Shown piece by piece: positions 1 through 12,699 of a stretch of DNA of 64,000 nucleotides. Source of the DNA: Valencia hispanica (lineage: Eukaryota > Chordata > Actinopteri > Cyprinodontiformes > Valenciidae); assembly GCA_963556495.2 (NCBI GenBank), contig OY747707.1, forward strand, positions 29,985,371-30,049,370. Reading direction: 5' to 3'. A model generated the notes under the pieces. That model saw only the letters and a program-made list of their open reading frames with translations, had not been told where the DNA came from and searched no databases. The position numbers and the translations under genes were made by a program. How positions within the stretch are numbered: the first letter of the stretch is position 1; the number at the start of each line of letters is the position of its first letter.

Positions 1-1790
1 GGAATTTGGATTGATTTTGAGGTTAGTGTTATTTTCCAACTCCATCAAACCAAAGTTAAAGTTGTGGCTGACTCTAGTATCTTTCCATCTTACAGTGTCT
101 TGTGGTAGGCTAAATGGGGCAAAGGGAATTAAGAGACTATAGCGGTAAGTAGCCATTCACCAAAAACATTGCTCCCAACCCCCCAAACAGCAGTAGGACA
201 ACAATGAGCAAAAGGTGTACCCCCTAAACTCACACTACACTCTTCACTTAATTTGTTAATCGAAACTTCAGGTTCATACTGTTGGGACAGAAGTAAGGTA
301 GTTTAAACCTATCATCGGCCCAGGAATTGTGACAAGGTCAGTTGGGTCGATGAACAAAAAACCAGAGGAGGAGCCTCATAATCCCTTTATAATTCTTCAA
401 AGACTAACATATTTTTATGATGACCTAATCAACCTCTTCCACTGCAAGATTGAAGACGGTGAATGAAGATGGTAAATTATGTTGTTTATTTCTGCTAATG
501 TCAGCAAAATATGTTGATGACTTGGCTAAATAGTGATGTATGAGAATTAATTTGTTAACATAGGAAAACATTAGCCATTTGCCTACAAAATAATTAGTGT
601 AAGCTCGTACCAGCATGACCAAGTTGTCATTGAGTCAATCTAGACTTGTAATACTTTGGACAGTGCTACAGTGTGTACAAAGGATTAGTTTGTTCCAAAG
701 TTGTACAGTATTTCAACAAATTGCAACTGTACCATTTATAGTATTAAATTGGAATATATGTGACCAAGTTTGAATCTGATCTGTTTTTGTAAAGATTCAC
801 TGCAAGGACATTTTTTATGAATTCGTACTAATTAAATAGACTAAATGAAATTTAAAGTGGTTCTGTATTTGGATAACAAAGCTATTTTCAAGGATTCTAT
901 CTTGAATTTACATTTTTAAATGTAGCATACAAAAATTACTACATGCTACCCTAATCTTCCTCTCCTAATAATTGTCCTCACCCGTGTCTCTCCAATCATT
1001 CACAACTGATCCTACTCACCTCCTGCCTTTAAAACCCGTCACTTCCCTTCACTCAGCGCCGGATCATTGTATTGTCTTTGTCTCCATGGTGTGTTGTCCT
1101 GCTTCTCCATTCCTGCTGCGACCATTGTCATCCTCACCTCCTCCTCAACCAGCACCTCTAATAAATATCCTGCACCTTTCTCTGCGTTTGGGTCCTTGCT
1201 CCACACCACATCTCCCTGACAATTACATGTTTTTCCATATTTACAGATGTGTTTCTCAAAAAATATTAGTTACAGTTAAAGTTTTAGTCAGGCATATCAC
1301 AATTTATTGCTCATTTGCAATTGTTACTGCTACTGGCAGTCAAAAAATGTAATACAAAATATATGGTTGGATTAACTGCATTTAGCCAGTGATCAGGTCC
1401 TTAACAACAATCATACTTATTCATGTGGTGTTTCTGAAAAGTAATTCCCCACTTGTGATCAGACATTATGGTTGTCTTTTTAAATGCAAAATTAAATAAA
1501 AATAAGAATCCTTCATTTTAATCCAAATATTATTTGATAAGCAGTTCATTTTGAAAGGTCATTCATCTCTGTTCACGCTCTGGTAGGTTTAAGGTTTGAC
1601 ACTAGCCCATTTAGCCCAAGCTCAAACCTAACCGAACCCTGATGTCTTAAATCAACCCAGCACAACTCGGTCCATATTTAACCCTGGACTGGATTAATAA
1701 AATAACCCAAACCTGGTTGTTTGTAACAAGCAGTCTTTAGAGTGTAGATACCACGGTTGAAGCTTTAGATTTCTCCATACGGTGCCTGTT
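1..1790. other. Non-genic sequence, no gene recognised
   Basis: No convincing coding exon is visible on either strand. The plus-strand open frame at 972-1352 is proline/serine rich and has no family resemblance. The stretch around 960-1225 has a CT-rich composition ending in an AATAAA-like motif and resembles the 3' part of an interspersed repeat, possibly an LTR fragment, but I cannot name it. Confidence 0.5.
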
Positions 1791-2031
1791 TGCTAAGGCA
1801 AGGCATGGCAAGGCAAGGCAAGGCAATTTTATTTGTATAGCACACTTTCAACAGCAGGGCAATTCAAGGTGCTTTACATGATTTGGTGATTTAAAAAACA
1901 AAAACAAAAAAACAACAATGGAAATTAAAAGTAAAAGAAACACACATTACACATGATACACAATAAAGCAAGAGAAAGATAAAAAAAAGCAAGAGAGCAT
2001 GAACACATTTCATACATATGATATCAAGCAT

Positions 2032-3264
2032 TTACTCGAAGGCAATTCTAAACAGATGGGTTTTTAGTCTCGATTTAAAGCAGTTCAGAGTTTCAGCAGC
2101 TCTACACTCATCAGGAAGTCTGTTCCAGATAAGGGGAGTATAAAAACTGAAAGCTGCTTCTCCATGTTTAGTTCTGAGTCTAGGGATGTTTAGTAGGCTA
2201 GAGTTGGAGAACCTGAGTGGTCTTGGTGGTTGGTACCATGACAACAGGTCTTCAACATATTTTGGTGCTAAGCCATGTAATGATTTATAAAATAGTAGGA
2301 GTATTTTGAAGTCTATTCTCTGAGCTACAGGGAGCCAGTGTAAGGACTTTAGAACTGGGGTGATGTGCTCTACTTTCCTGGTTCTAGTGAGGACACGAGC
2401 GGCAGCGTTCTGGATCAGCTGCAGCTGTCTGATTGACTTTTTAGGCAGACCTGTCAAGATGCTGTTGCAGTAATCAATCCGACTAAAGATAAACGCATGG
2501 ATGAGTTTTTCTAGGTCGTGTTGCAACATCAGTCATTTAATCCTAGAGATGTTCTTCAGGTGATAGAACGCTGACCTTGTTGTTGCCTTTATGTGACCCT
2601 GGAGGTTCAGGTCTGAGTCCATTACTACACCTAGGTTTCGAGCCTGATCAGTAGTTTCTAGCTGTATTAATTTAAGCTGTGTGCTGACTCTTGATCGTTC
2701 CTCCTTGGGTCCAAAAATAATCACTTCAGTTTTGTTTCTATTCAGCTGGAGAAAGTTATGGTACATCCATCCATTTATTTGGTCAATGCATTGATTTAGG
2801 GTTTGAATGGGTTCAGAGTCACCTGGTTACATTGTAATGTAGAGCTGAGTGTCATCCGCGTAGTTATGGTAGCTAATGTTACTGGTTGCTATAATCTTGC
2901 CTAGTGGGAGCATGTAGATATTAAATAAGAGGGGCCCCAGGATGGAGCCCTGGGGCACCCCACATGTGATTTCTGTTCGTTCTGATGAAAAGTTTCCTAT
3001 TGAAACATAGAAGTCCCTGTTCTTTAGGTAAGATTCGAACCAGCCAAGTAGTGTACTAGAGAGTCCGACCCAGCTCTCCAGTCGTTCCAATAAAATATCA
3101 TGATCAACAGTGTCAAATGCTGCACTGAGGTCCAACAGAACCAGCACTGTGGTTCTTCCACAGTCTGTATTTATGCGGAAGTCATTGAATACTTTGACGA
3201 GGGCAGTCTCGGTGCTGTGGTGAGCACGGAAACCAGACTGAAAAACATCAAAACGGTTTGTCAT
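2032..3264 (-). pseudogene. Outer L2-like LINE: RT core and C-terminal part, two in-frame stops
   Basis: Reading the minus strand from 3264 gives FQSGFRAHHSTETALVKV, LVLLDLSAAFDTVDHDILL, a GVPQGSILGP motif and the catalytic YADDTQLY box. The same frame then meets TAA at 2827-2829, continues through [14 protein letters not shown], meets TGA at 2533-2535, and carries on through the C-terminal LHWLPV and LIWNRLPDE motifs to the natural stop at 2032. The breaks are therefore two nonsense codons, not frameshifts. The TGA could be CpG decay of an arginine codon (inference). The N-terminal half of the same ORF lies at 6987-7820. Confidence 0.85.
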
Positions 3265-3270
3265 TGTTAT

Positions 3271-6200
3271 TCAATTCAGTTTATTTATATAGCGCCAATT
3301 CACAACAGATGTCATCTCAAGGCACTTAACAAGAAGTCATTTCAATACATTTATACAAACATTCCAATCAGTAAAAAAGTTTCCTATTTAAGGAATCCCA
3401 GCAGATTGCGTCAGTCATTGGCATGAGGTTGGGCCCCGTTGATGCAGACTTTCCAACCACAGCAATCCTTCAGCAATCCCTCGTACTGAGCAAGCATGTA
3501 GCGACGGTGGAGAGGAAAAACTCCCCTTTAACAGGAAGAAACCTCCAACAGAACCAGGCTCAGTAGGAGCGGCCATCTGCCACGACCGTCTGGGGGTTTG
3601 AGAAGACAGAGCAGAGACACAGAAGGAACAGAAGATCTGATATAAGAGTACTTTCTATGTTACAGAAAGTAAAAAGTTGATAACAGGACACAGTGGATGT
3701 TCAGTTACTGGGAGGATCATCCCAGTCGATGCCCCCCGTCCAACAGGGCATTGCAGCCAAGCAGGATACCAGACCAGGTATATCTTCTATGGAGAGAAAA
3801 ACACTGAGAGAAAAAGTTAACAGTCGAAATAACAGAATGTACTGTAATACAACTGGAGAGTCATAGGAGAAAAGGAAGTAGCAGAGTGAAGAAAATTGGT
3901 AAGTCTGTCCTCCAGCAGTCTAAGCCTATAGCATTATAACTACAGAGCTAGCTCAGGATGACCTAAGCCACTCTAACTATAAGCTTTATCAAAAAGGAAA
4001 GTTTTAAGCCTGGCCTTAAAAGTAAACAGAGTGTCTGCCTCACGGACTGAAGCTGGGAGCTGGTTCCACAGGAGAGGAGCCTGATAACTAAAAGATCTGC
4101 ATCCCATTCTACTTTTAGAAATCCTAGGAACTACAAGTAAACCTGCAGTCTGAGAGCGAAGTGCTCTGTTAGGAACATAAGGAACAATTAGATCTCTGAT
4201 GTATGATGGACCTTGATTATTAAGGGCTTTGTATGTAAGAAGAAGGATCTTAAATTATATTCTGGATTTAACAGGGAGCCAATGAAGGGAAGCTAAAACA
4301 GGAGAAATCTGATCTCTCTTTTTAAAATTCATCAGAACTCTTGCTGCCGCATTTTGGGTCAACTGAAGGCTTTTAATGGCATTTTGTGTACTACCTGACA
4401 GTAAAGAATTACAGTAGTCCAGCCTTGAGGTAACAAATAAATGGACTAGTTTCTCAGTATCACTCCTGGACAGGATGTTTCTAATTTTAGCAATATTCCG
4501 GAGGTGAAAGAAAGAAATCCTAGAAACCTGTTTAATATGGGATTTAAATGTCAAGTCTCGGTCAAAAATAACGCCGAGGTTCTTTACGTTATTACTGGGG
4601 GCCAGTTTAATGCCATCCAGATGAAGTGATTGACTAATCAGTTTCTGTTTAAGAACTTCTGGTCCAAAGACAGCAACTTCTGTTTTGTCAGAATTTAGAA
4701 GCAAAAAGTTTAGGGTCATCCATGTTTTTATGTCTTCCAGACATGCCTGTAATCTACCTAACTGACTGGGTTCATCAGGATTTATGGATAAATATAGTTG
4801 TGTATCATCTGCATAGCTGTGGAAATGTATCCCATGCTGTCTAATGATTCTATCAATTGGGAGCATATATATGGTGAACAGAATTGGTCCAAGCACAGAA
4901 CCCTGTGGAACTCCACAAGTAACCCTTGAGAGTGAAGAAGATTTATCATTTAGATGAACAAACTGGAATCTATCAGACAAATATGATTTAAACCAGCCTA
5001 GTGCTGTTCCTTTGATCCCTGTAACATGTTCAAGCCTTTCTAGGAGAATATTATGATTGACTGAGTCAAAAGCAGCACTGAGATCTAACAAAACCAGAAC
5101 ATACACAAGTCCATTATCTGAGGCCATGAGAATATCATTAGTAACCTTCACCAGTGCTGTTTCAGTGCTATGATGAGTTCTAAAACCTGACTGAAACTCT
5201 TCAAACAGCTCGTTACTGTTTAGATGCTCACAGACTTGATTAGCAACAATTTTCTCAAGGACTTTGGAAAGGAAAGGAAGGTTAGCTATAGGTCTGTAAT
5301 TCACTAAGTCATCTTGATCAAGGGAAGGTTTCTTGAGTAAAGGTTTAATTACAGCTATTTTAAATTCCTGTGGTACGTTTCGGTTTACTAAGGTTAGATT
5401 CATCATATCCAAAATGGGGCCAGGAACCAAAGGGAACACTTCTTTAAATAATTTGGTTGGAATTGGGTCCAGCATACAAGTTGAAGGTTTAGATGAGGCT
5501 AATATTTTTGATAATTCCGAAAGCTCGACTGAATCAAAACAGCCTAAGCACAAATGAGGTTCTACAGTTCTTTCCGATACTGCCTCATTTACTGAGGAAG
5601 AAGTAATCATGTTTGGGAGGATGCCAATGATTTTATTTTTAATAGAATTAATTTTATTTATGAAGAATCCCATAAAATCATCACTGCTAAGAGCTGGGGG
5701 AATAGTTGGCTCAACAGAGCTATGACTCTGTGTAAGTTTGGCAACTGTACTAAAAAGAAACCTAGGATTGTTTTTATTCGCCTCTATTAATGATGAAAAA
5801 TATGCTGTTCTAGCTTGTCGAAGGGTATTTTTATACAGCAATAGACTGTTATTCCAGGTTAAATAGGAATCCTCTAGGTGTGTAGAGCGCCATTTTCTCT
5901 CCAACTTCCCAGTATTCTGCTTTAAAGTACGCAACTCTGTGTTGAACCAAAGAGTCAGCCTCCTATGGCTAGCCACTTTCTTTTTTAAGGGGGCTACACT
6001 ATCTAATGCCAAACGCAATGAGGACGTAACGCTGTGAACCAGATCATCAATTTCTGAAGGGTTAGAGATAGAATTGCTGCCATCCACTGTGTTACCCTGA
6101 GACACTGAGGAAAGTAAGAATGGAACAGATTCTTTAAAAATTGTTACAGCATTGTCTGATAAAGCTCTACTATAATGAAATTTTCTTTCAGATTTAAGAT

Positions 6201-6986
6201 GGTCAGTTAAAGTAAATTCAAAAGTTATTAAGAAGTGGTCAGACAGGACCGGGTTATGTGGGTGGACTGTTATTTCCTCACACTCAATACCGTATGTCAG
6301 TACAAGGTCCAAAGTGTGTTTGCCCGAGTGGGTCGATCCCTCTACTTTTTGAGTGAAGCCAATTGACTCTAAAATAGCACTAAAGGCTGCATTTAGGCTA
6401 TCACTTTCAGTATCAACATGAATATTGAAGTCCCCCACCATAATGACCCTATCAGTATTTAATACTAAATCAGATAAAAAATGTGAGATCTGATCCAAGA
6501 TTTGAGAGTAAGGGCCTGGTGGATGATACAAAACCACAAACAAAAATGGTCTTAATGTTTTGCAACTTGGATGAGGAAAATTAAGGGTTAGATGTTCAAA
6601 AGAACTGTAGCTATCAATTGGTCTGGGATTAATTAGTAAATCAGAACGAAAAATGGTTGCAACTCCTCCTCCTCGCCCAGTATTTTTAGGAATGTGAAAA
6701 TTTAAATGACTGGAAGGAGTTGACTCATTTATACTGACATAATCCTCCTGCTGCAACCAGGTTTCTGTGAGACAAAGGAAATCAATGTGATTATCACAAA
6801 TCAAGTCATTTACTAACAAAGTCTTTGAGGAGAGAGATCTTATGTTTAATAAACCACATTTAATAGATTTATTTTTCTGTTCAGTCAAAGTTGTATTTAT
6901 TTTATGAGATTTCCATAATTTGCTTTTGTTGGCTTATATTTTAATCCATTTAATTTTGGCCGTGGGCAAGACACTGTTTCTATAGG
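3271..6986 (-). mobile_element. L2-like LINE, inner element, nearly complete, nested in the outer LINE
   Basis: A minus-strand LINE of about 3.7 kb with a short 5' leader (about 6889-6986), one long ORF (6888-3973) and a roughly 700-bp 3' UTR. The UTR ends at the LINE-type tail seen on the plus strand as 'ttcaattcagtttatttata'. It interrupts the outer LINE in mid-ORF: outer sequence ends in frame near 6987 (QLNSFIT) and resumes at about 3264 (TNRFDVFQSG). A short shared 'gttat' flanks both sides (3266-3270 and 6987-6991) and may be the target-site duplication. No ORF1 is visible. A second copy of its 3' UTR lies at 49650-50130. Confidence 0.85.
3973..6888 (-). pseudogene. Inner L2-like LINE ORF2: endonuclease-reverse transcriptase with one premature stop
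   Basis: The ORF starts at 6888 and runs 877 codons to a TAA at 4255-4257. The same frame is then open for 93 more codons to a TAG at 3973-3975, and those codons match the expected C-terminus (YKALNNQGPSYIRDL, then LLWNQLPASVREADTLFTF). The TAA sits where relatives have an acidic codon after SRI, so the ORF appears one nonsense change from intact, about 971 codons. Domains: an APE-type endonuclease at residues 1-230 (TET at 41-43, GDFN at 152-155, SDH at 216-218), then reverse transcriptase at about 500-780 (NYRPIANLPF at 530, LLDLSAAFDS at 600, GVPQGSVLGP at 659, YADD at 692-695). If transcribed it would nick DNA and prime reverse transcription of its own RNA at the target. Confidence 0.85.
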
Positions 6987-7820
6987 GTTATGAAGCTATT
7001 CAACTGCTGAAACACGGCTTTTTCAATAATCTTACTGATGAATGGAAGATTAGAGATCGGCCTGTAGTTCTGCATTAACGTGTTGTCCAGATTTTTCTTG
7101 TTTAGAAGTGGTTTAATAACTGCTGTTTTTAAAGCCTGAGGGAAGACACCTGATAGCAGGGATGAGTTCACTATTTGAACAAGATCAGACCCATTAACAG
7201 GAAGAACTTTCTTTAGAAAAGCTGTGGGTAGGATATCAAGACAGCAGGAGGAGGAGCTTAATTGTATAATGATTTTTTCAAGGCTGTTCTGGTTTAATTC
7301 GTGGAATTCAGACATTTTCTCTACATTGTTGTTGATTGGGGATGGCACTGGTTGTGGGTTCGATATTGAGGTACAGATTGACCGTCTAATTGTTAGAATC
7401 TTTTCAGTGAAAAAGCTGGCAAATTCATTGCAGGCCCTGGTAGAGTTTGGTTCAGGGGCTACTGTCACTAAAGGATTAGTTAGTCTTTCCACTGTTGCAA
7501 ATAGAGTCCGTGCATTATTAATGTTTCTGTTGATGATTTCAGAAAAGAACGATTCCCTAGCATCTTTTATAGTTAGCTGATATCTATTCAGTCTCTCTTT
7601 GTAGATCTCACAGTGAACCTGGAGTCGAGTTTTCCGCCATTTTCTCTCGGCGCGTCGACACTCTTTTTTCACTACGTACCAGTGGATTACTTGCCCATGG
7701 AGACTTCTTTCCACCTGAGACTACTTTCACTTTAGTTGGAGCAATGGAATCCATGATGCTAAGTATCCAAGGTATTGCTGTTAGACAATATTTTGCTGAT
7801 GTTGATCTCTTCCACTTCAC
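6987..7820 (-). pseudogene. Outer L2-like LINE: linker and start of RT, frameshifted
   Basis: Two overlapping minus-strand frames (7820-7608 and 7714-6980) carry one ancestral ORF. The first gives DSIAPTKVKVVSG, the region between endonuclease and RT; the second gives RRAERKWRKTRLQVH and later QNYRPISNLPFISKIIEKAVF, the first RT motifs. A frameshift lies in about 7640-7710 where the frames cross. The reading breaks at about 6987, where the inner LINE inserted, and continues at 3264. No endonuclease motif is present 5' of 7820. Confidence 0.75.
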
Positions 7821-7854
7821 TGGACAAATCTCCAGATATATTATTCTTTCATAA

Positions 7855-9300
7855 ACTCAAATTATAGCTGGTGATGATCCCTATCCCTTCTTTTGTCATG
7901 GATCATGGTGTTATGCATTAATGTCTAACTTTAGCATTCCAAATGTAACACCATCACTCTTTGGCAGGTTTTGTTTACCTTGTGCTGAAAACAATGTTTT
8001 CTATCATGTTGTTCTTACATATTTCTTCATTTTGTACATGGAAGTAACATAACCGTTGTGAACTGCAGATCTGGACACAATTTTAAAAGGAAAAAGTGTA
8101 AAAAAATATATATTAAAGTCTCTTTAAACGTGAAAGAAAAACTAAACAATCGTAACTATTACTACTGACCTTTTTCTCATTCGTCCTAAATAAGAAATTT
8201 TCAGATAATGTTGCTTGGTCTCATCAGTCTTGATATATTAATACATTACAACCATATGGCTGTGTGACATATATTGTCACATAGCATATGCTGTGAAATG
8301 TCACATCTCAGAGCATATGCTAAATGTTTGCTAAATGGCAAGCTGACAGTCTCAACAAAGATGAAGACAGAATCAGTATGTTCACGGATGTCCCATAAAA
8401 CAAGCGTGATAACAACAAGCTTAGGGAGGAAAACATCTGGTTGCTCAAAGTTCCTGGTGTTGAATGTGAGTCATTTCTCAGCCACATAGTTTGCTGCTTG
8501 TTGCGCAAGTCTGAGGAACGAACAAAGCAGCCTGTTGAAAGTTGCCTGGTGTCCTCAAGTGTCCTGCTGATGTAATTTAAACAGCCAATCACTCACTGCT
8601 GAACCCTTCCAAAGAAGTGACAAAAAAAACAAGGTTGACCAAACTTGACCCACTGTCCCACCCTTCTCTGTCTGAAATCTACATATTGACTAGACCTCAC
8701 TTTAGTGTGAGATCACAATTCAAAATAAGTGTTTTTTTTGCATCTAAGGTGTGCTCTTAAGTATTTTGAACACACATGAATACACATAAACAAAATATTT
8801 TCAACGCATCTAAACACATAAAAACAAATATTTTTTTTACAGTTTCTCCTGGTCCAGTGTGGTCTCTATTTCCAAAAGAGGCAATTTAATCACATTTATG
8901 CCAGTGGGAGCAAGAGGCAGAACAGATGGCATGAATGAAATGAGATTTTACAGGCTTTATGAACACAGCTCTTTCAATGCTGCACCAAGACTGTTAAAAG
9001 CAGAAAAGAAAAAAAAAATTCTGACAATAGTAAATGGATCATTTAAAACAACTGTGCTATAATTGATTTCAAAACCACCAAAACTTGAGAGACGCTTAAA
9101 CATATCACTTCTATTCATTAAATATTGACCTTAAACTTGACACATACATTTACATATATATACATATATAAACAACTTCTCTAAGACTTTAAGGTGTGAA
9201 AAATGCTAAAGGATCAGCAATTGTTTTGTTTTATGCATTCATTTATTGACGCCATGAGGCTGACAGTCAGCGTTACATGAAGAAGGATCATGATGTTGGG
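7855..9300. other. Non-genic sequence
   Basis: AT-rich sequence with no exon or repeat I can name. A small imperfect inverted region around 8255-8320 repeats 'gcatatgct' and 'tgtcac'. Short open frames at 8274-8489 and 8320-8592 overlap on opposite strands and have no recognisable content. Confidence 0.5.
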
Positions 9301-9900
9301 AGAGGGGGACCTTAAACTTCTTGAAATTGACACCATTTTTTAATTCTGCTTTATCATAAATCCTGTTGCCTCATTCAACAACATGGGAAATAAGAAATGG
9401 TAGAAAATTGGAAAATTCTAAAGATTTCTGGTATAAATACATGAGAAACCTGTGGTGGAATAAAAAGATTAATTATAAAAAGTGATCCTGCAGGCAAAAC
9501 AGCTCAAGAAAAAGAGTTTGAAATGAGACATTTTTCAACTTTGTACTTTACATACATTTCCTTTTGGTTACCTTCCTTCAAGCCTCTCACAACAGTTTAC
9601 TGAACAAAGCTGGTGGAACTGAGTCTGCGTTGTCCACATACAGTATATGGTTTTACATCTTGTACCCATTTGTGACCAAATGTTAACTTTTTTTCTCACA
9701 ACGCTATCTGCAATATTTTGTGAAAACCACCAAAAACTCTCAGTTGATAATGCTGCCAACCCTATACTTTGCAGTTGAGATGGTGGTCTTGGGCTTTTAT
9801 GCTTGTTCCACCAAATGTAACAATGGTCATTTGGACCTGACACTTCAATTTTAGTTTCATTAGACAGCATGTTATGTCTTGAGAAATTAAGATTTCTGAC
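9300..9900 (-). mobile_element. Degenerate Tc1/mariner-type remnant
   Basis: The plus strand reads as the reverse of a Tc1-type transposase gene in segments such as 'tgttccaccaaatgtaacaatggtcat' and 'cacttcaattttagtttcattagaca', which correspond to the region around the first catalytic aspartate in fish Tc1 families. No open frame survives and the ends are not clear. The match is from memory of the families, not from alignment. Confidence 0.45.
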
Positions 9901-9905
9901 TCATA

Positions 9906-10045
9906 TGATAAGATAAGATAAGATAAGATAAGATAAGATAAGATAAGATAAGATAAGATAAGATATGATATGATATGATATGATATGATATGATATGATA
10001 TGATATGATATGATATGATATGATATGATTTGATATGATATGACA
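9906..10045. repeat. Compound pentanucleotide microsatellite, (GATAA)n then (GATAT)n
   Basis: About 60 bp of GATAA units (9906-9965) change in a single step to about 80 bp of GATAT/TGATA units (9966-10045), with one GATTT variant near 10028. Open frames across it encode only low-complexity ISYHI/LSYLI repeats and are not genes. Confidence 0.95.
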
Positions 10046-10079
10046 TATAAGGCTCTCATTGTGCAAACACAACAAAGGG

Positions 10080-11720
10080 TGACAAAAAACTATTCTGAAT
10101 GTCTAATATCACCATACCACATGAAATGATTTTTATTTTACAAACACTTATTAGGATAGCACTATATAGGTTCATTCTGGTTATGAAATTGTACAGAAAA
10201 AGGTTAATTTATGGTATCCTTCAACTCTGAATTCTGAGCTATCATTTGTAGGGACTACTTCTGATCTGGTGGGTACTTATACTTAACACATCAGGGAGAA
10301 AATCCTTCAAGTTAGTAAGCACTCAAGAAGTATGGAATGTATTTGAACAGCAGTCAGTACGCTGCAGCATATTAAGTAGTGAAGAGCCGAACCCTGAAAT
10401 GACAGCGAAAAGACTGAGGCTTTGTAGCATTTGATTTGAAAGATATTGTGCATGACTAACACCTTAATGAGCTCCACTGTGCTCCATTTTTCATGTGCAG
10501 AGATTTTTGCATAAATCTTGCCCTTGAAACCACAGGGCCAATGCTCTTTTGTTGCTGAACACACTCAGTCTCATTTTTTAAGTGACCTTCCTCTGTCCTC
10601 CCCGCAGCTGCTCCTGATGCTAAGGAGCCAGCTCAAAACGGATGGACGTCCTGCTGGGAACAGCAGCAGCACTCTGCCACAGGCTCAATTTACATCCAGC
10701 GGCAAAGATGAAAAGATAAGACATGATATAAAATATTATATCTCAATCGTGTGCTTTCAGAATACTGGTCACAAAAAAAATTATCTCCACTCTGTTTATT
10801 TTTGCCCAACCTGTTAGTGTTTAGAGGAGGGAATGGCTCAGAGAGAAATATGGCACATCTGGGAGGTTTGGTTGTAAGAATAAAACACATCCTGACAACC
10901 TGCTCTTTCTCTTCAGTCTTGCTAAATGGAAACTCAATGGTTGTCACTGCTGGTTCACTCACACAGCTGTGTGCAGTTGTGAAGGTTTAACTTGTTGAAA
11001 AGGTTTTAGAATTTGGTCAGTGTTTCAAATCGTGTAATCATAAAAAAGCCTCATATTCCAGACATTTTTAACATCAGTAAACTATAATAAGGGCTTAAGG
11101 TCATCCAGGGTTGTGTTAAATATTGCCACTTATTACCCCAGATCATCTGAAATGTCTTACTTGCATGAAGTTCCAAGGACATGCCAGAGCCCAATTGGTA
11201 GCCTGTAAAAACTAACCTTTAAACACTTAATTATGTTTGACTGTTTGATATGATTGAGTTTGAACAGAAATTAGCAAACTCCATTCAATATTCAATAAAC
11301 GATTGAAGCTCACTGAACAGAGCCACAGTGTTTGCTTACTAATTACAGATTAAATGAAAAACCTTTTACGGTCTTATGCTGCCCTCCAATGGCCACTTTA
11401 GGTAGTTATCATAGTTCACAGTAATGGTTGCATTAGTGCTGTATGTGATAGAGAGTGATATTTTACAAACACCACAAGACAAAAAGCTAAGTCACGGTTT
11501 TGATTATTTTATTTATTATTTATTAATTTTCAGTAATACTATAGCATAAGTTGTTATATCATATTACTGTGCTGTGAAACTTTTCTTCAGTTTTAGCTTT
11601 TTTGTCACACTTAAATGTCAGAGACAACAAACACATTTTGATATAATACTAATTAATAAAAAGAAATATGATTAGAATGCAGTTTTTGAATGATGATTTA
11701 ATTCATTGAGGGGATAAAAA
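10080..11720. other. Non-genic sequence
   Basis: No exon, RNA gene or named repeat recognised. The open frames at 10307-10564, 10518-10817, 10690-10962 and 10751-10990 overlap one another on both strands and show no family motif. Confidence 0.5.
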
Positions 11721-12690
11721 CCTTTACAAGTCAACTTGGCCCCATGTGAACAAGCAATTGCCTTCTTGTTAAAACTCCTCTAACTATAATAAACCACAGG
11801 GTTGTTTGTTCTAAAGCTGAGTCTTTCTAACTACACCCTGTTCTGATTCATGCCAGACATATGTAATCAAGAAATTCCCATCTGACAATATGAAGTGGGC
11901 TAAAAATCTAAAAAAAGCAAAAACAAAAAAACAGACTGATCTAAGAAATTTAAGAACAGATAACACAACCATTGACAGCTTTGAGTTCAGAATGACTTAC
12001 AGAGCCATTTCTATGGCTTTAGGACTCCTGCAAACTACAGTGAAACCAAAATTCACTATTGTAGAAAACACTCAACACTGTTGAACCTTCCCAGGTGTGG
12101 CTGACCAAGCAGAATTACTCCAAAGGCTGATTGAGGATTGATTATCCAAATATTCTGAAGAGACAAAATTCAAATTTTTTGGAGGGTCTGAAACAAATTA
12201 TATCTGGTATTAAAGCTAACAGCATTTTAGAAAATTAACATTTCACTGACAGTGGAACATAGATGTGGTAGTCTGATGGGGCTGCTTTGTTGTTTTCAGA
12301 CCTGGATGACTGGCCTTGACCTATGAATCATACTGGAATGAGAGTGTCTGGCCTGAAATCGTATGCTCAAGATAACTTAAATTAAGCAGTAGAAAAAATA
12401 TCTGAAGTTCACCAGCAAGTTGACCACTAAGATGGTCAGAAGAAACACTATGAAAGTGTTAAAGTGGCCTAATCTAAGTATAGACTTATATCCATTTGAG
12501 ATCTTATGACATGACTCATTGGCAATTGTTGTTGCCGACCGTTGCACAAGCACTTTTGGGAGGCAATAGGTTTTTCATGTAGAACCAGGCTGTTTTGGAT
12601 TACTTTATCCCTTAATAACTAAAATAATCATATGAACTTGTATTTTGTCTTCCCTCTGGTTTTCTTTACCTAATAATAAAACAAAAACCA
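11720..12690 (+). mobile_element. Degenerate Tc1/mariner-type transposon
   Basis: Plus-strand order matches a Tc1-type element that is common in fish: a 5' end resembling 'gtgaacaagcaattgcc', a helix-turn-helix-like region near 11980-12080, 'gaagagacaaaattcaaattttttggaggg' around the first catalytic aspartate, 'tagtctgatggggctgctttg', 'aagtggcctaatctaagt' for the WPSQSPD motif, and a terminal part near 12560-12690. Every stretch is broken by stops and indels, so it is an old, dead copy. Confidence 0.6.
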
Positions 12691-12699
12691 GAAGAGCTC

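Larger units (their letters stand above)
1798..7850 (-). mobile_element. L2-like LINE, outer element, split by a second LINE
   Basis: This is a 5'-truncated non-LTR retrotransposon on the minus strand. Its 3' end is at about 1798-1880, where the plus strand shows an AAGGC-type short repeat followed by the 'tttgtatagcac...aattcaaggtgctttacat' 3' UTR common to fish L2-like LINEs. Reverse transcriptase sequence runs in two blocks, 2032-3264 and about 6987-7820, separated by an inserted LINE at 3271-6986. No endonuclease domain remains upstream of about 7850, so the 5' end was lost at integration or later. Assignment to the L2/CR1 group rests on the RT and C-terminal motifs (YADDTQLY, LQLIQNAAARVL, SLHWLPV). 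Confidence 0.8.

Noticed and set aside
972..1352. 126-codon plus-strand ORF
   Set aside because: Low-complexity proline/serine-rich translation with no family motif, in sequence that looks like a repeat fragment.
9762..10075. Minus-strand open frames encoding repeated ISYHI/LSYLI peptides
   Set aside because: They are read-through of the pentanucleotide microsatellite in several frames and not genes.
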